The notes beneath the pieces are model-generated. The model was given only the letters and a program-made list of their open reading frames with translations. It ran no database searches and had not been told where the DNA came from. Position numbers and translations under genes: made by a program. This document shows, one piece after another, positions 1-6,404 of a DNA stretch of 8,190 bases. Numbering within the stretch: position 1 is the stretch's first letter; each line of letters opens with the position of its first letter. This DNA is from an uncultured Collinsella sp. (GTDB lineage Bacteria; Actinomycetota; Coriobacteriia; Coriobacteriales; Coriobacteriaceae), in contig UQSC01000081.1 in the NCBI GenBank assembly GCA_900543615.1, positions 1-8,190 of the forward strand, in the 5' to 3' direction.

Positions 1-6
1 GCTGGG

Positions 7-12
7 TATAAT
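7..12 (+). promoter_or_regulatory. Putative -10 box (TATAAT) of the zinc-ribbon gene
   Basis: A perfect TATAAT hexamer lies 37 nt upstream of the ATG at 50, at the right distance for a leader of roughly 30 nt. The -35 region would fall off the left edge of the window, so only half of the promoter can be inspected. A chance match cannot be excluded, but an exact consensus at this place in a GC-rich genome is suggestive. Confidence 0.55.
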
Positions 13-37
13 CGTCGTATTGCATTGAAATGTGGCG

Positions 38-44
38 AAAGGAG
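38..44 (+). promoter_or_regulatory. Ribosome binding site that fixes the start at 50
   Basis: AAAGGAG lies 5 nt upstream of the ATG at 50. An in-frame GTG at 32 lies upstream of this site and another GTG at 44 overlaps it. The ATG at 50 is therefore preferred, and the protein begins MSRYCASCGK, which puts the zinc ribbon at the very N-terminus as usual for this type of protein. Confidence 0.75.
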
Positions 45-49
45 TGGCA

Positions 50-1048
50 ATGTCTAGGTATTGTGCCTCGTGCGGCAAGCTTCTTGCAGATGATGCCAAG
101 TTCTGCACCTCGTGCGGTGCACCCGTTGAGCAAACAGCCGCGAGCGATAGCCAGCCCGCTTTTGAGCAGACCGGCTCCCTCGATACGCCGCAAGCCAAAT
201 CGGACGACCCCCTTGTCTATCGTCCCGACCCCGCCGCTGACCCCGCGGCCAACTCCGCGGCGGTCGAAACGACGCAGCGCATGCCCGTCGCGGGCACCTC
301 AACCCAGCAGCGACCGGCCTCTGCATACGCGCCCGATTCGCCACAAGCCCCCACTCCCAAAAAGAGCGCTACCGGGCCGCTTGTCGCCGCTATCGTTGTG
401 CTGGTGGCAATCATCATCGCCCTGGTCATTTTCTTTGTGATCAAGCCCTTCGACAACACTGCCACGCAGACGACCGCCGAGGTTACTAAGCTGCACCACG
501 ATGATGACGCTGACGACCTTAAGCCCCTCGACGACCCCAATAGCCTTTTCGATGATGACGATGATAACGAGGACGAAGCCGGCGGCGAGGCAACCCTCTC
601 CGAGAAAAACCTCTACCGCCGCCTGAGCGAATACTACGACCTACTCGAAGATCTCGATAACGAGGTCCGCGCCTGCGCGCAGGTCTTCAACGGCAGCTAT
701 CTGGAAGAGGATCGAACCACCCGTCAAAATCTCGCCGACGTCGCCGAGCGCACGGAGGACACCATCGAGCAGTATTACGACATCGTCGAGGACCTGGACG
801 TCCCGACGAACTCTAAGAACTACAGCTCCTGGAAAGACATCATTGCCCTGTATGACGACTTGGATCACCGCATCGACGCGATCTGCGATGCCTGGGAGAT
901 CAGCCTGAAATACGCCAAGCCTGCGGACCACAAGAATGAGATCGTGGCGCCGCTGTCGCGCGACAACGTGGCGGGCACCAATGACAATAAGTACCGCCTA
1001 GACTTTGAGGAGCGCTATCCCGGCGCCAAACCCGTCGAAGTGAACTAG
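50..1048 (+). CDS. Zinc-ribbon membrane protein of unknown function
   Basis: A 332-residue protein with a clear modular layout. Residues 1-25 form a zinc ribbon with two CxxC knuckles (C5, C8, C19, C22), of the short double-Cys type common at the N-terminus of bacterial membrane proteins. Residues about 28-108 are a low-complexity Pro/Ala/Ser/Gln-rich linker. Residues about 109-131 are a single strongly hydrophobic transmembrane segment ending in KPF. Residues 151-180 are very acidic (a DDD run and a DDDDD run). The rest, from about 185, looks helical, with many Leu/Tyr/Glu/Asp residues and no motif I recognise. The likely topology is zinc ribbon in the cytoplasm and helical part outside, by analogy with similar proteins. 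The gene stands alone on the plus strand with its own promoter-like box and terminator, and converges on topA. The role is unknown; a regulatory or envelope-sensing part is only a guess. Confidence 0.85.
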   Translation: MSRYCASCGKLLADDAKFCTSCGAPVEQTAASDSQPAFEQTGSLDTPQAKSDDPLVYRPDPAADPAANSAAVETTQRMPVAGTSTQQRPASAYAPDSPQAPTPKKSATGPLVAAIVVLVAIIIALVIFFVIKPFDNTATQTTAEVTKLHHDDDADDLKPLDDPNSLFDDDDDNEDEAGGEATLSEKNLYRRLSEYYDLLEDLDNEVRACAQVFNGSYLEEDRTTRQNLADVAERTEDTIEQYYDIVEDLDVPTNSKNYSSWKDIIALYDDLDHRIDAICDAWEISLKYAKPADHKNEIVAPLSRDNVAGTNDNKYRLDFEERYPGAKPVEVN

Positions 1049-1066
1049 CGCTTTGTCGTTCCCGAG

Positions 1067-1124
1067 CCGGCAGTTAGGGACGTTCCTAAACTGCCGGCAG
1101 AAAAGGAACGTCCCTAACTGCCGG
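1067..1124. repeat. Inverted dimer of a 31-base palindromic element
   Basis: The outer arms 1067-1087 and 1104-1124 are perfect 21-base inverted repeats, and the 16-base centre holds a second perfect palindrome, CTGCCGGCAG (1091-1100). It can be read as two copies of one 31-base unit in opposite orientation (1067-1097 and 1124 back to 1094), sharing the CCGG at 1094-1097. Each unit has the ends CCGGCAG and CTGCCGG around a core TTAGGGACGTTCCT. The copies differ only in a 3-base AAA/TTT stretch (28 of 31 identical). It lies just after the stop codon of the zinc-ribbon gene and before the terminator, so it would be in that gene's 3' untranslated RNA, where it can form a strong hairpin. I recall similar CAGTTAGGGACGTTCC-type repeats scattered through Collinsella genomes, but cannot verify this here. 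Confidence 0.85.
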
Positions 1125-1126
1125 TC

Positions 1127-1168
1127 AAAAAAACGAGCGAGGATCGCGGGGTCCTCGCTCGTTTTTTT
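1127..1168. terminator. Bidirectional intrinsic terminator
   Basis: A perfect 10-bp stem (1134-1143 CGAGCGAGGA with 1152-1161 TCCTCGCTCG) encloses an 8-base loop. It is flanked by seven A on the left and seven T on the right. On either strand the RNA would therefore have a GC-rich hairpin followed by seven U. It lies between two convergent genes and is well placed to stop both the zinc-ribbon gene (plus) and topA (minus, ending at 1191). Confidence 0.95.
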
Positions 1169-1190
1169 GGGCAATGTTTCGACTGCGCCG

Positions 1191-1345
1191 TTACTTGTCG
1201 GCGGCTGTTTTCTTGGCAGTCGACTTCTTCGCGGTCGTCTTCTTGGCGGCAGTGGCTTTCTTAGCCGTCGTCTTCTTGGCCGCGGTCGTCTTCTTTGTCG
1301 TGCTCGCCTTGGTCGCAGTCTTGCGGCCGCGGGCGGGCTTCTTCT
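1191..1345 (-). repeat. Low-complexity Lys/Ala/Thr repeats in the 3' end of topA
   Basis: This stretch encodes the C-terminal tail of TopA (from about residue 813), built of short TTAKK, ATAAKK and STAKK-type units. At the DNA level it is a degenerate tandem repeat rich in GTCGTCTTCTTGGC-like words. Such tails vary in length between strains, so this is a likely site of slippage and of assembly error. The composition resembles histone H1 C-terminal tails and suggests non-specific DNA binding. Confidence 0.7.
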
Positions 1346-3785
1346 CCTTGGTCGGGCAGTCCATGTTGACGCAGATACGCCATGGACCGCGCGCCGTGTT
1401 GACCACCACGATGGGGGCGCCGCACTCGGGACAGGTCTCGCCCGTCGCCTCGAGCTTGCCACGCGCCGGCAGCGGATAGCTCACGCCGCAGTCATCGTAG
1501 TTGGTGCAGCGGATAAAGCGCTTGCCGCTCTTCTCGCTCTTGTGTGCAATCAGGTCGCCATGGCGTCCGGCCTCGGCACACACCTTGCACTCGCCCACCT
1601 TAAGATCGGGCTCGTAGTTGGTGGGGCACGTGGGGTTCACGCAAATCTCAAAGGCCTTCTGGCGGAACGGCTGGCACTTAATGCGCGGCGCGCCGCACTC
1701 GGGGCACACGGCGGCCTCGCCCTCGAGCGGGCTCACCTTGACGCCGCTCGGCACCGGATAGGTCACGTCGCAGTCGGGCCAGCCCATGCAGCCAATGAAG
1801 CTGCCACGGGTCTTTGCGCTCGTCTTCATAACCAGGTCCTTGCCGCACTTGGGGCAGGCGCCCACGCGCGCATCAGCCGTGACGGCGTCGCTGATGGCGT
1901 CGCCGAGCTCCTGCGTATGCTTGAGCAGCTCGTCGAGCACGCCGGCCAGCAGCGCACGCGAGTGCGTCACGACATGCTCTTCGGTGTCCTCGCCGCGCTC
2001 GACGCGAGTCATGTCGCCGTCGAGCTCGCTGGTCATATCGGGGCTCGTGATGCGCGGGGCAAACTGCGTCAGCGCATCGATAATGGCAATACCCAGCTGG
2101 CTCGGCTCCACGGGATCATTTTTGAGATAGCGCACGGCATACAGGCGCTCGATGATGCTCGCGCGCGTGGACTTGGTACCCAGGCCGCGCTTCTCCATCT
2201 CCTGCACGAGCTTGCCCTGGCTGTAACGCGCGGGCGGCTCAGTCTGCTTAGCCTCGAGCTTAATGTCGAACACGTCGACCGTATCGCCCTGCTCCAGCGG
2301 CGGCATCTGCTCGTCGCGTTTAAGGCCGTACGGATAGGCCTCGCGGAAGCCCGGGGTCACGAGCACGTCGCCCGAGGCCACAAACGGCTCGCCGTTGACG
2401 TCGAGCTCGAGCTTGGTGTTCTCGATGGTCGCGGGCCCCATGAGCGTCGCCAGGAAGCGGCGGGCGATGAGGTCGTAGAGCTTGCGCTGGCCGCCATCGA
2501 GCGTGGACGGATCGCCCTCGCCCGTGGGATAGATAGGCGGGTGGTCGGTGGTCTCAACCTTGCCGCGCGTGGGCTTCATGGGACCGGCGAGCACCTTTTT
2601 GCACACGGGCGCCAGCGCCGGGTTGATCTTTGCCAGGTCGCTTACCACGGCGCCCAGATCGAGCGTCGCGGGGTACACGGTGTTATCGACACGCGGGTAG
2701 CTGATGAGACCCGCCATGTAGAGGGACTCGGCGATGCGCATCGTACGCGCAGGCGAGATGCCCTCGGCCGCGGCGGCAGCCTGCAGCGAGGTCGTCGCGA
2801 ACGGCGTGGGCGGCTGCTGCTTACGCGAACGCTTGGTCACCGCGGCAACGGTTGCCGTCGCAACGCCGTCAACATGGCCGTACGCCGTCACGGCAGCATC
2901 CTTGTCGGTAAAGCGCGCTGTCTTGTGCGCGATCTTAAAGCGATCGTCCTCGGCGGCACCCTGCGCGGCACCCATGCCGCGAATCTGCCAATAGTCCTCG
3001 GGCACAAACGCCATGCGCTCGCGCTCGCGCTCGACCACCAGGGCAAGCGTCGGTGTCTGCACGCGGCCGGCGGAGCGCACGTTGCCAAAGCCGCCAAACT
3101 TGGCGAGCGTCAGATAGCGCGTGAGCACCGCGCCCCAGATAAGGTCGATGTGCTGACGGCTCTCGCCGGCGTCGGCCAGGTTCTGGTCGAGCGAGACGAG
3201 GTTATCGAAGGCGTGCGTGATCTCGGCCTTGGTAAACGAAGAATACTGGGCACGGGCGACCGGCAAGTCCGGCGCAACCTCGCGCACCTTGTTGAGGGCG
3301 TCCGAGCCAATCAGCTCGCCCTCGCGGTCGAAGTCCGTGGCGATGATGACGCTGTCGGACTTCTTAGCCAGATTCTTGAGCGAACGAATGAGCTCCTTCT
3401 CGGCCGGCAGCTTAATGACAGGCGCCCAGGTGAGGTAAGGCAGGCTCTCGAGCTTCCAGCCCTTGATGGAAATGCCATCGGCAAGGAACGGCTTGCGCTT
3501 GGTGTCGTACGGCGGGCGGGCCAGGCCATCGGGCATATCGGCCGGCAGCATCTCGCCGTCCTCGGTCACCGAATACCAACCCAGCTTTTTATCGAACAGC
3601 ACGCTGTCGCAAAAATCGGGCGCCAGGATGTGACCGGCAAGGCCGATGGTCACGCACTCCTCGCCCTTCCACTCAAAACGGTAGATGGCGGTGTTGTACA
3701 CCTTGTCCTTTTTGGGCTTACCCGTGGACAGCCGCTCAGCGATCTGACGCGCGGCGTCGTTTTTCTCTGCGATGATGAGCTTCAA
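1191..3785 (-). CDS. topA: DNA topoisomerase I (type IA, archaeal-type), four zinc ribbons and a lysine-rich tail
   Basis: An 864-residue type IA topoisomerase that relaxes negative supercoils by cutting one strand through a 5'-phosphotyrosine. The N-terminal TOPRIM domain (about 1-165) has the catalytic Glu at E7 and the acidic triad D151-F-D153-R-E155. The active-site tyrosine is Y363 in GLISYPRVDN. Four Cys4 zinc ribbons follow: C644/647/666/672, C694/697/715/720, C733/736/760/766 and C785/788/805/810. Residues about 813-864 are a TTAKK/AAKK repeat tail, like the basic tails of actinobacterial TopA that help processivity. The opening MKLIIAEKNDAARQIAERLS resembles archaeal topoisomerase I rather than the usual bacterial KLVIVESPAKAKTI start. 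The start is a TTG with AGGAG 6 nt upstream. The gene follows hypB by 54 nt with no terminator between them, and ends at the bidirectional terminator. Confidence 0.95.
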   Translation of the reverse strand: MKLIIAEKNDAARQIAERLSTGKPKKDKVYNTAIYRFEWKGEECVTIGLAGHILAPDFCDSVLFDKKLGWYSVTEDGEMLPADMPDGLARPPYDTKRKPFLADGISIKGWKLESLPYLTWAPVIKLPAEKELIRSLKNLAKKSDSVIIATDFDREGELIGSDALNKVREVAPDLPVARAQYSSFTKAEITHAFDNLVSLDQNLADAGESRQHIDLIWGAVLTRYLTLAKFGGFGNVRSAGRVQTPTLALVVERERERMAFVPEDYWQIRGMGAAQGAAEDDRFKIAHKTARFTDKDAAVTAYGHVDGVATATVAAVTKRSRKQQPPTPFATTSLQAAAAAEGISPARTMRIAESLYMAGLISYPRVDNTVYPATLDLGAVVSDLAKINPALAPVCKKVLAGPMKPTRGKVETTDHPPIYPTGEGDPSTLDGGQRKLYDLIARRFLATLMGPATIENTKLELDVNGEPFVASGDVLVTPGFREAYPYGLKRDEQMPPLEQGDTVDVFDIKLEAKQTEPPARYSQGKLVQEMEKRGLGTKSTRASIIERLYAVRYLKNDPVEPSQLGIAIIDALTQFAPRITSPDMTSELDGDMTRVERGEDTEEHVVTHSRALLAGVLDELLKHTQELGDAISDAVTADARVGACPKCGKDLVMKTSAKTRGSFIGCMGWPDCDVTYPVPSGVKVSPLEGEAAVCPECGAPRIKCQPFRQKAFEICVNPTCPTNYEPDLKVGECKVCAEAGRHGDLIAHKSEKSGKRFIRCTNYDDCGVSYPLPARGKLEATGETCPECGAPIVVVNTARGPWRICVNMDCPTKEKKPARGRKTATKASTTKKTTAAKKTTAKKATAAKKTTAKKSTAKKTAADK

Positions 3786-3791
3786 AAGAGG

Positions 3792-3796
3792 CTCCT
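3792..3796 (-). promoter_or_regulatory. Ribosome binding site for the TTG start of topA
   Basis: On the minus strand AGGAG is followed by 6 nt and then TTG AAG CTC ATC ATC. No in-frame ATG or GTG lies nearby, and the TOPRIM strand LIIAEK begins at residue 3. The TTG is therefore well supported as the true start. Confidence 0.8.
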
Positions 3797-3839
3797 ATCT
3801 CGTGTCTCTGCGGCTACGCCCGCCCGCATGGCGGCCGAC

Positions 3840-4523
3840 TTACGCCCTTGCTTGCTCAATCTGCCCGATGAGCCAATCGCACCAGGCATCCATGCCCTCG
3901 CCCTTGCGCGCGCTCACGGCAAACCGCGGCGCCTGCGGATTGAGGTCATCGAGGGTCTTAGTATACCTATCCATGTCAAAATCGAAAGCCGGGGCCACGT
4001 CGACCTTGTTGAGCAGCTGCGCGCCGGCGTGTTGGAAGATGCCCGGGTACTTGATGGGCTTGTCGTCGCCCTCGGGCACCGAGAGGATCATGATGGACAG
4101 GTTCTCGCCCAGGTCAAAGTCGACTGGGCAGACCAGGTTACCCACGTTTTCGATAAAGATGACGTCGATGTTTTCCAAACCCACAGCTTGGTCGAACGCG
4201 TCAACGGCCTCCATGATCATGTTGCCCTCGAGATGGCACAGGCCGCCCGTGTTGATCTGGATGGCGGGCATGTCGGCTTCCTTCATGGTAATGGCGTCGA
4301 CGTCCGAGGCGATATCGCCCTCGATGACGGCGCAACGCAGGCCCGCCTTGTCGCGCAGGCGCTCGTTGGTGCCCAAAATCGTGGTGGTCTTGCCCGAACC
4401 GGGGCTCGACAAGACGTTGATCACATAGGTGTTTGTCTCTTTAAATCGCTGACGCAGCTGATCTGCCAGGCGCTCGTTGCGCGACAGGATCGGCGACGCG
4501 ATATCAATCGTTTTCTCGGCCAT
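3840..4523 (-). CDS. hypB: Hydrogenase nickel incorporation GTPase HypB
   Basis: A 227-residue SIMIBI-class GTPase that works with HypA to insert nickel into the large subunit of [NiFe]-hydrogenase in the cytoplasm. Visible motifs are the P-loop SSPGSGKTT (39-47), EGDIASDVD (68-76), NTGGLCHLEGN (91-101) and the NKxD guanine-specificity motif N172-K-V-D175. The G-domain metal site is intact: C96, H97 and C132 match the spacing of the Cys-His...Cys nickel/zinc site of HypB from Helicobacter pylori. The N-terminal CxxCGC nickel site of Escherichia coli HypB and any His-rich nickel-storage stretch are absent, so this is a minimal HypB. The ATG has AAGGAG 8 nt upstream. The first 20 nt overlap the end of hypA, which points to translational coupling. 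Confidence 0.95.
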   Translation of the reverse strand: MAEKTIDIASPILSRNERLADQLRQRFKETNTYVINVLSSPGSGKTTTILGTNERLRDKAGLRCAVIEGDIASDVDAITMKEADMPAIQINTGGLCHLEGNMIMEAVDAFDQAVGLENIDVIFIENVGNLVCPVDFDLGENLSIMILSVPEGDDKPIKYPGIFQHAGAQLLNKVDVAPAFDFDMDRYTKTLDDLNPQAPRFAVSARKGEGMDAWCDWLIGQIEQARA

Positions 4524-4935
4524 ACTTAGCGCTCCTTACTTTGGCCCCTTTATACCCCATCGCTAGATGGCTAGCGGGCCAATCGTCGGGGGTTTCGATT
4601 TCGATACTTGCGATATCGAGCTCACGGCCGTGCAGAAGACGTACGTTGGCGCCGCCACACTGAGGGCAGCGACAATGAAAGCGGTCGTGGTCGAAGACCT
4701 CGCCGCAGTCCAAGCATTCACTTTGCGGATGAATCTCCTCCACGGCAAGCTCGCAGCCGCGCGTGAGCGGGTCCTCGTCGCGAAACGTCTCCCACGCAAA
4801 GTCGAGCGCCTCGCGCACGACCTCGGTCATATCCCCGATACGCAGCGTTACCAAAACGGCGCGCGAGGCCCCCGCCCCACGCGCCGCGCGAATCACTGTA
4901 TCGAGTATGCCGTTGACAATGCCAACCTCGTGCAT
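4504..4935 (-). CDS. hypA: Hydrogenase nickel metallochaperone HypA
   Basis: A 143-residue nickel chaperone that delivers Ni(II) to hydrogenase together with HypB. The N-terminal nickel site is present as M1-H2-E3 (MHEVGI). The structural zinc site is two CxxC pairs, C74/C77 and C90/C93, with nearly the spacing of characterised HypA proteins. The family is normally about 113-120 residues; here roughly 25 extra C-terminal residues follow the HypA fold, and this tail runs across the ribosome binding site and start of hypB. The start ATG lies 6 nt after the tatC stop and uses a GAGGAG located inside the last codons of tatC. It belongs to the tat-hyp operon. No hydrogenase structural genes are visible in the window. 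Confidence 0.94.
   Translation of the reverse strand: MHEVGIVNGILDTVIRAARGAGASRAVLVTLRIGDMTEVVREALDFAWETFRDEDPLTRGCELAVEEIHPQSECLDCGEVFDHDRFHCRCPQCGGANVRLLHGRELDIASIEIETPDDWPASHLAMGYKGAKVRSAKYGREND
4532..4537 (-). promoter_or_regulatory. hypB ribosome binding site inside the hypA coding region
   Basis: AAGGAG lies 8 nt before the hypB ATG and within the last codons of hypA. Ribosomes finishing hypA would uncover or hand over to this site, which fits the need for the two partner proteins together. Confidence 0.7.
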
Positions 4936-4941
4936 ACCGAT

Positions 4942-5733
4942 TTACTCCTCGTCGTCCTCGTCGTCCGAGAACAGGTCCAGACGGCTCACAAACAAGCCCT
5001 CCTTGCCCTCGCGCGCGGTAATGACCACGCGAGCGATGGCGAGCGAAATCTCGTAGAGCGAGAGCAGGGCGCCATACATGAGGCCCAGCGTAACGGGCGA
5101 GCCGTCGGGCGTAATCACAGCCGAACCCACGAGCAGGCCTACATACACGTAGCGCCAGGCGCTGCGGAAGGCCGCATAGGACACGATGTGAAAGACGGAC
5201 AGGTAGAAGATGATGAGCGGCAGCTCAAACGCCACGCCAAAGCCGATCATAAAGAGCAGCTCCATGTTGACGTAGTTCTCCAGATCGGGCAGCGCCGTAG
5301 CGACGGCAGAGGTCTCGCCGATGAGCCACTCAAAGCCCGCAGGGATGATGATGAAATAGCAGAAAATGGCGCCCAGGAAGAACAACACCGTCGAGGCGAG
5401 CACCGTGGGCACGACCCACTTGCGCTCGTTGGGGCGAAGCGCCGGCAGGAAAAACGCCAAAATCTGCCAGATAATCATAGGCGTGCACATGACGACAGCC
5501 ATCTTGATGGCCAGCGAAAAGCGCAGGCCAAAGCCGCCGAGCGTGGTGGTGATGTAGAACTTACCGTCCGGCACAAAGGAGCGGATGGGATCTTCCAGGA
5601 TGTCGAGCACTACAGGCGTGGCGAAATACAGCACGATAGCAGCGGCAAACACCGACACGACCACGATGGTCAGGCGGCGACGGAGTTCTCCCAGGTGATC
5701 GAAAAGCGGCATTCGCGCAGGTCCGATAGGCAT
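4942..5733 (-). CDS. tatC: Sec-independent protein translocase TatC
   Basis: A 263-residue polytopic membrane protein, the receptor for twin-arginine signal peptides and scaffold of the Tat translocase. Six transmembrane segments can be placed at about 20-40, 73-93, 107-131, 155-180, 194-208 and 213-233. The N-terminal cytoplasmic motif FDHLGELRRRL (11-21) matches the family HLxELRxRL motif. The signal-peptide-binding residues F94 and E103 (LPALRPNERK loop) and the membrane glutamate E170 (FGVAFELP) are at the same numbers as in Escherichia coli TatC, and D210 matches its D211. The C-terminus is short and strongly acidic (DDEDDEE), and those GAC/GAG codons also supply the hypA ribosome binding site. 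The start ATG overlaps the tatA stop by one base (TAATG), with GGGAGG 9 nt upstream. Confidence 0.96.
   Translation of the reverse strand: MPIGPARMPLFDHLGELRRRLTIVVVSVFAAAIVLYFATPVVLDILEDPIRSFVPDGKFYITTTLGGFGLRFSLAIKMAVVMCTPMIIWQILAFFLPALRPNERKWVVPTVLASTVLFFLGAIFCYFIIIPAGFEWLIGETSAVATALPDLENYVNMELLFMIGFGVAFELPLIIFYLSVFHIVSYAAFRSAWRYVYVGLLVGSAVITPDGSPVTLGLMYGALLSLYEISLAIARVVITAREGKEGLFVSRLDLFSDDEDDEE
4945..4950 (-). promoter_or_regulatory. hypA ribosome binding site formed by the last tatC codons
   Basis: GAGGAG lies 9 nt before the hypA ATG and is made of the final Glu-Glu codons of tatC, directly before its TAA stop. This ties translation of hypA to that of tatC and argues that they form one operon. 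Confidence 0.7.
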
Positions 5734-6323
5734 TACTCATCGCCTCCCTTCGAGGCATCGGCGGCAGCGGCGTCGTCCTCAGCCTCGAGCTCACGAGCGA
5801 GCTGGTCGACAACGGCCTTGCGCTTGCGGGGACGACGGGCGTACAGGTCAGCCGTCGTGGGCTCCGCCGGCTCGGGCTCCGGCTCTGCAGCGAGCTCGGG
5901 CTCGACAGCGGCTGTGGCCTCGGACTCGGCACCTGCGGGCTCGACGCCCTCGGTCGCAGGCTCCTCGGCAGCGCCCTCGCCCTCAGCAGCACCCTCGCTT
6001 GCGGCCTTCTCGGCAGCAAGACGGGCGCGACGCTCGGCAAAGGTCTCCTTCTTTGCGGGCGCTGCCGTCTCGGCGGCATCCTCGTCCGCATCGGAATCGT
6101 CATCGACGGCAGTCTTCTTGGGCTTGACCGGTGCCGAAGCGGCCTCACTTACCGGATCGATAATCTCGGACTGAACAACGGCCGTCATCTTTTCCTGCGT
6201 CTCGCGGAACTGACGGATGGCACGGCCGATCGTGCGGCCCATCTGCGGGAGCTTATCCGGGCCAAACAGCAAAAAGCCGAAGACCACGATGATCGCGAGC
6301 TCACCCTCTCCAATACCAAACAC
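5733..6323 (-). CDS. tatA: Twin-arginine translocase subunit TatA/TatB family
   Basis: A 196-residue protein read from a GTG at 6323. It has a short N-terminal transmembrane helix (about 6-20), the hinge FGPDKLP (20-26) and an amphipathic helix (about 27-54), the standard TatA/TatB architecture that builds the Tat pore with TatC. Residue 8 is Glu, as in TatB, where TatA usually has a polar residue such as Gln. The length (TatA is usually 60-90, TatB 140-200) also leans towards TatB. Residues about 75-160 are a low-complexity Ala/Glu/Pro acidic tail, followed by a basic patch RRPRKRK (163-169) and an acidic end. A longer reading from an ATG at 6368 would add 15 residues before the membrane helix and lacks a good ribosome binding site. 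It overlaps tatC by one base. No second TatA-like gene is in the window. Confidence 0.92.
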   Translation of the reverse strand: MFGIGEGELAIIVVFGFLLFGPDKLPQMGRTIGRAIRQFRETQEKMTAVVQSEIIDPVSEAASAPVKPKKTAVDDDSDADEDAAETAAPAKKETFAERRARLAAEKAASEGAAEGEGAAEEPATEGVEPAGAESEATAAVEPELAAEPEPEPAEPTTADLYARRPRKRKAVVDQLARELEAEDDAAAADASKGGDE

Positions 6324-6327
6324 ACAT

Positions 6328-6333
6328 ACCTCC
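6328..6333 (-). promoter_or_regulatory. Ribosome binding site that fixes the GTG start of tatA
   Basis: A full GGAGGT lies 4 nt before the GTG at 6323. The nearby ATG at 6327 is out of frame, and the in-frame ATG at 6368 has no comparable site. The GTG start also gives the canonical short N-terminus in front of the Tat membrane helix. Confidence 0.75.
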
Positions 6334-6398
6334 AAGGCTCGATGTGAGTCGAGCCCGCACCGCGCCATTCGGCCGGAACTCGTCTATTCATTCGGTCA

Positions 6399-6404
6399 AG
6401 TATA
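6399..6404 (-). promoter_or_regulatory. Possible -10 box of the tat-hyp-topA operon
   Basis: TATACT on the minus strand, 75 nt upstream of the tatA GTG, is the best -10-like hexamer in the 153-nt gap before tatA. No convincing -35 is present at 16-18 nt; that position is occupied by the far arm of the hairpin at 6405-6432. A TTGACC immediately downstream has no partner -10. The promoter call is therefore weak. Confidence 0.3.

Noticed and set aside
998..1462. Minus-strand open frame through the palindromic repeat with peptide RQLGTF...RNVPNCR
   Set aside because: The peptide comes from translating the repeat and the terminator and then an out-of-frame part of topA; its similarity to the plus-strand peptide follows from the palindrome.
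3786..3839. Possible terminator or promoter between hypB and topA
   Set aside because: Only a 4-bp GC stem and no T tract, -10 or -35 pattern are visible; read-through into topA is the simpler reading.
1053..4529. Plus-strand open frame of 1158 codons opposite topA and hypB
   Set aside because: It is codon-aligned antisense to both genes. It stays open only because the sense genes avoid TTA, CTA and TCA codons, as expected in a high-GC genome. The protein is low-complexity His/Arg/Leu/Ala without domains, while topA and hypB have full motif sets and ribosome sites.
4567..6174. Plus-strand open frame of 535 codons opposite hypA, tatC and part of tatA
   Set aside because: Same cause: antisense to genes with biased codon use. 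There is no ribosome site and no recognisable domain, and the end is a Ser/Ala low-complexity run opposite the tatA tail.
6394..6399. TTGACC on the minus strand as a -35 box for tatA
   Set aside because: The region 16-18 nt downstream is GC-rich (CCGGCC) and has no -10-like hexamer.
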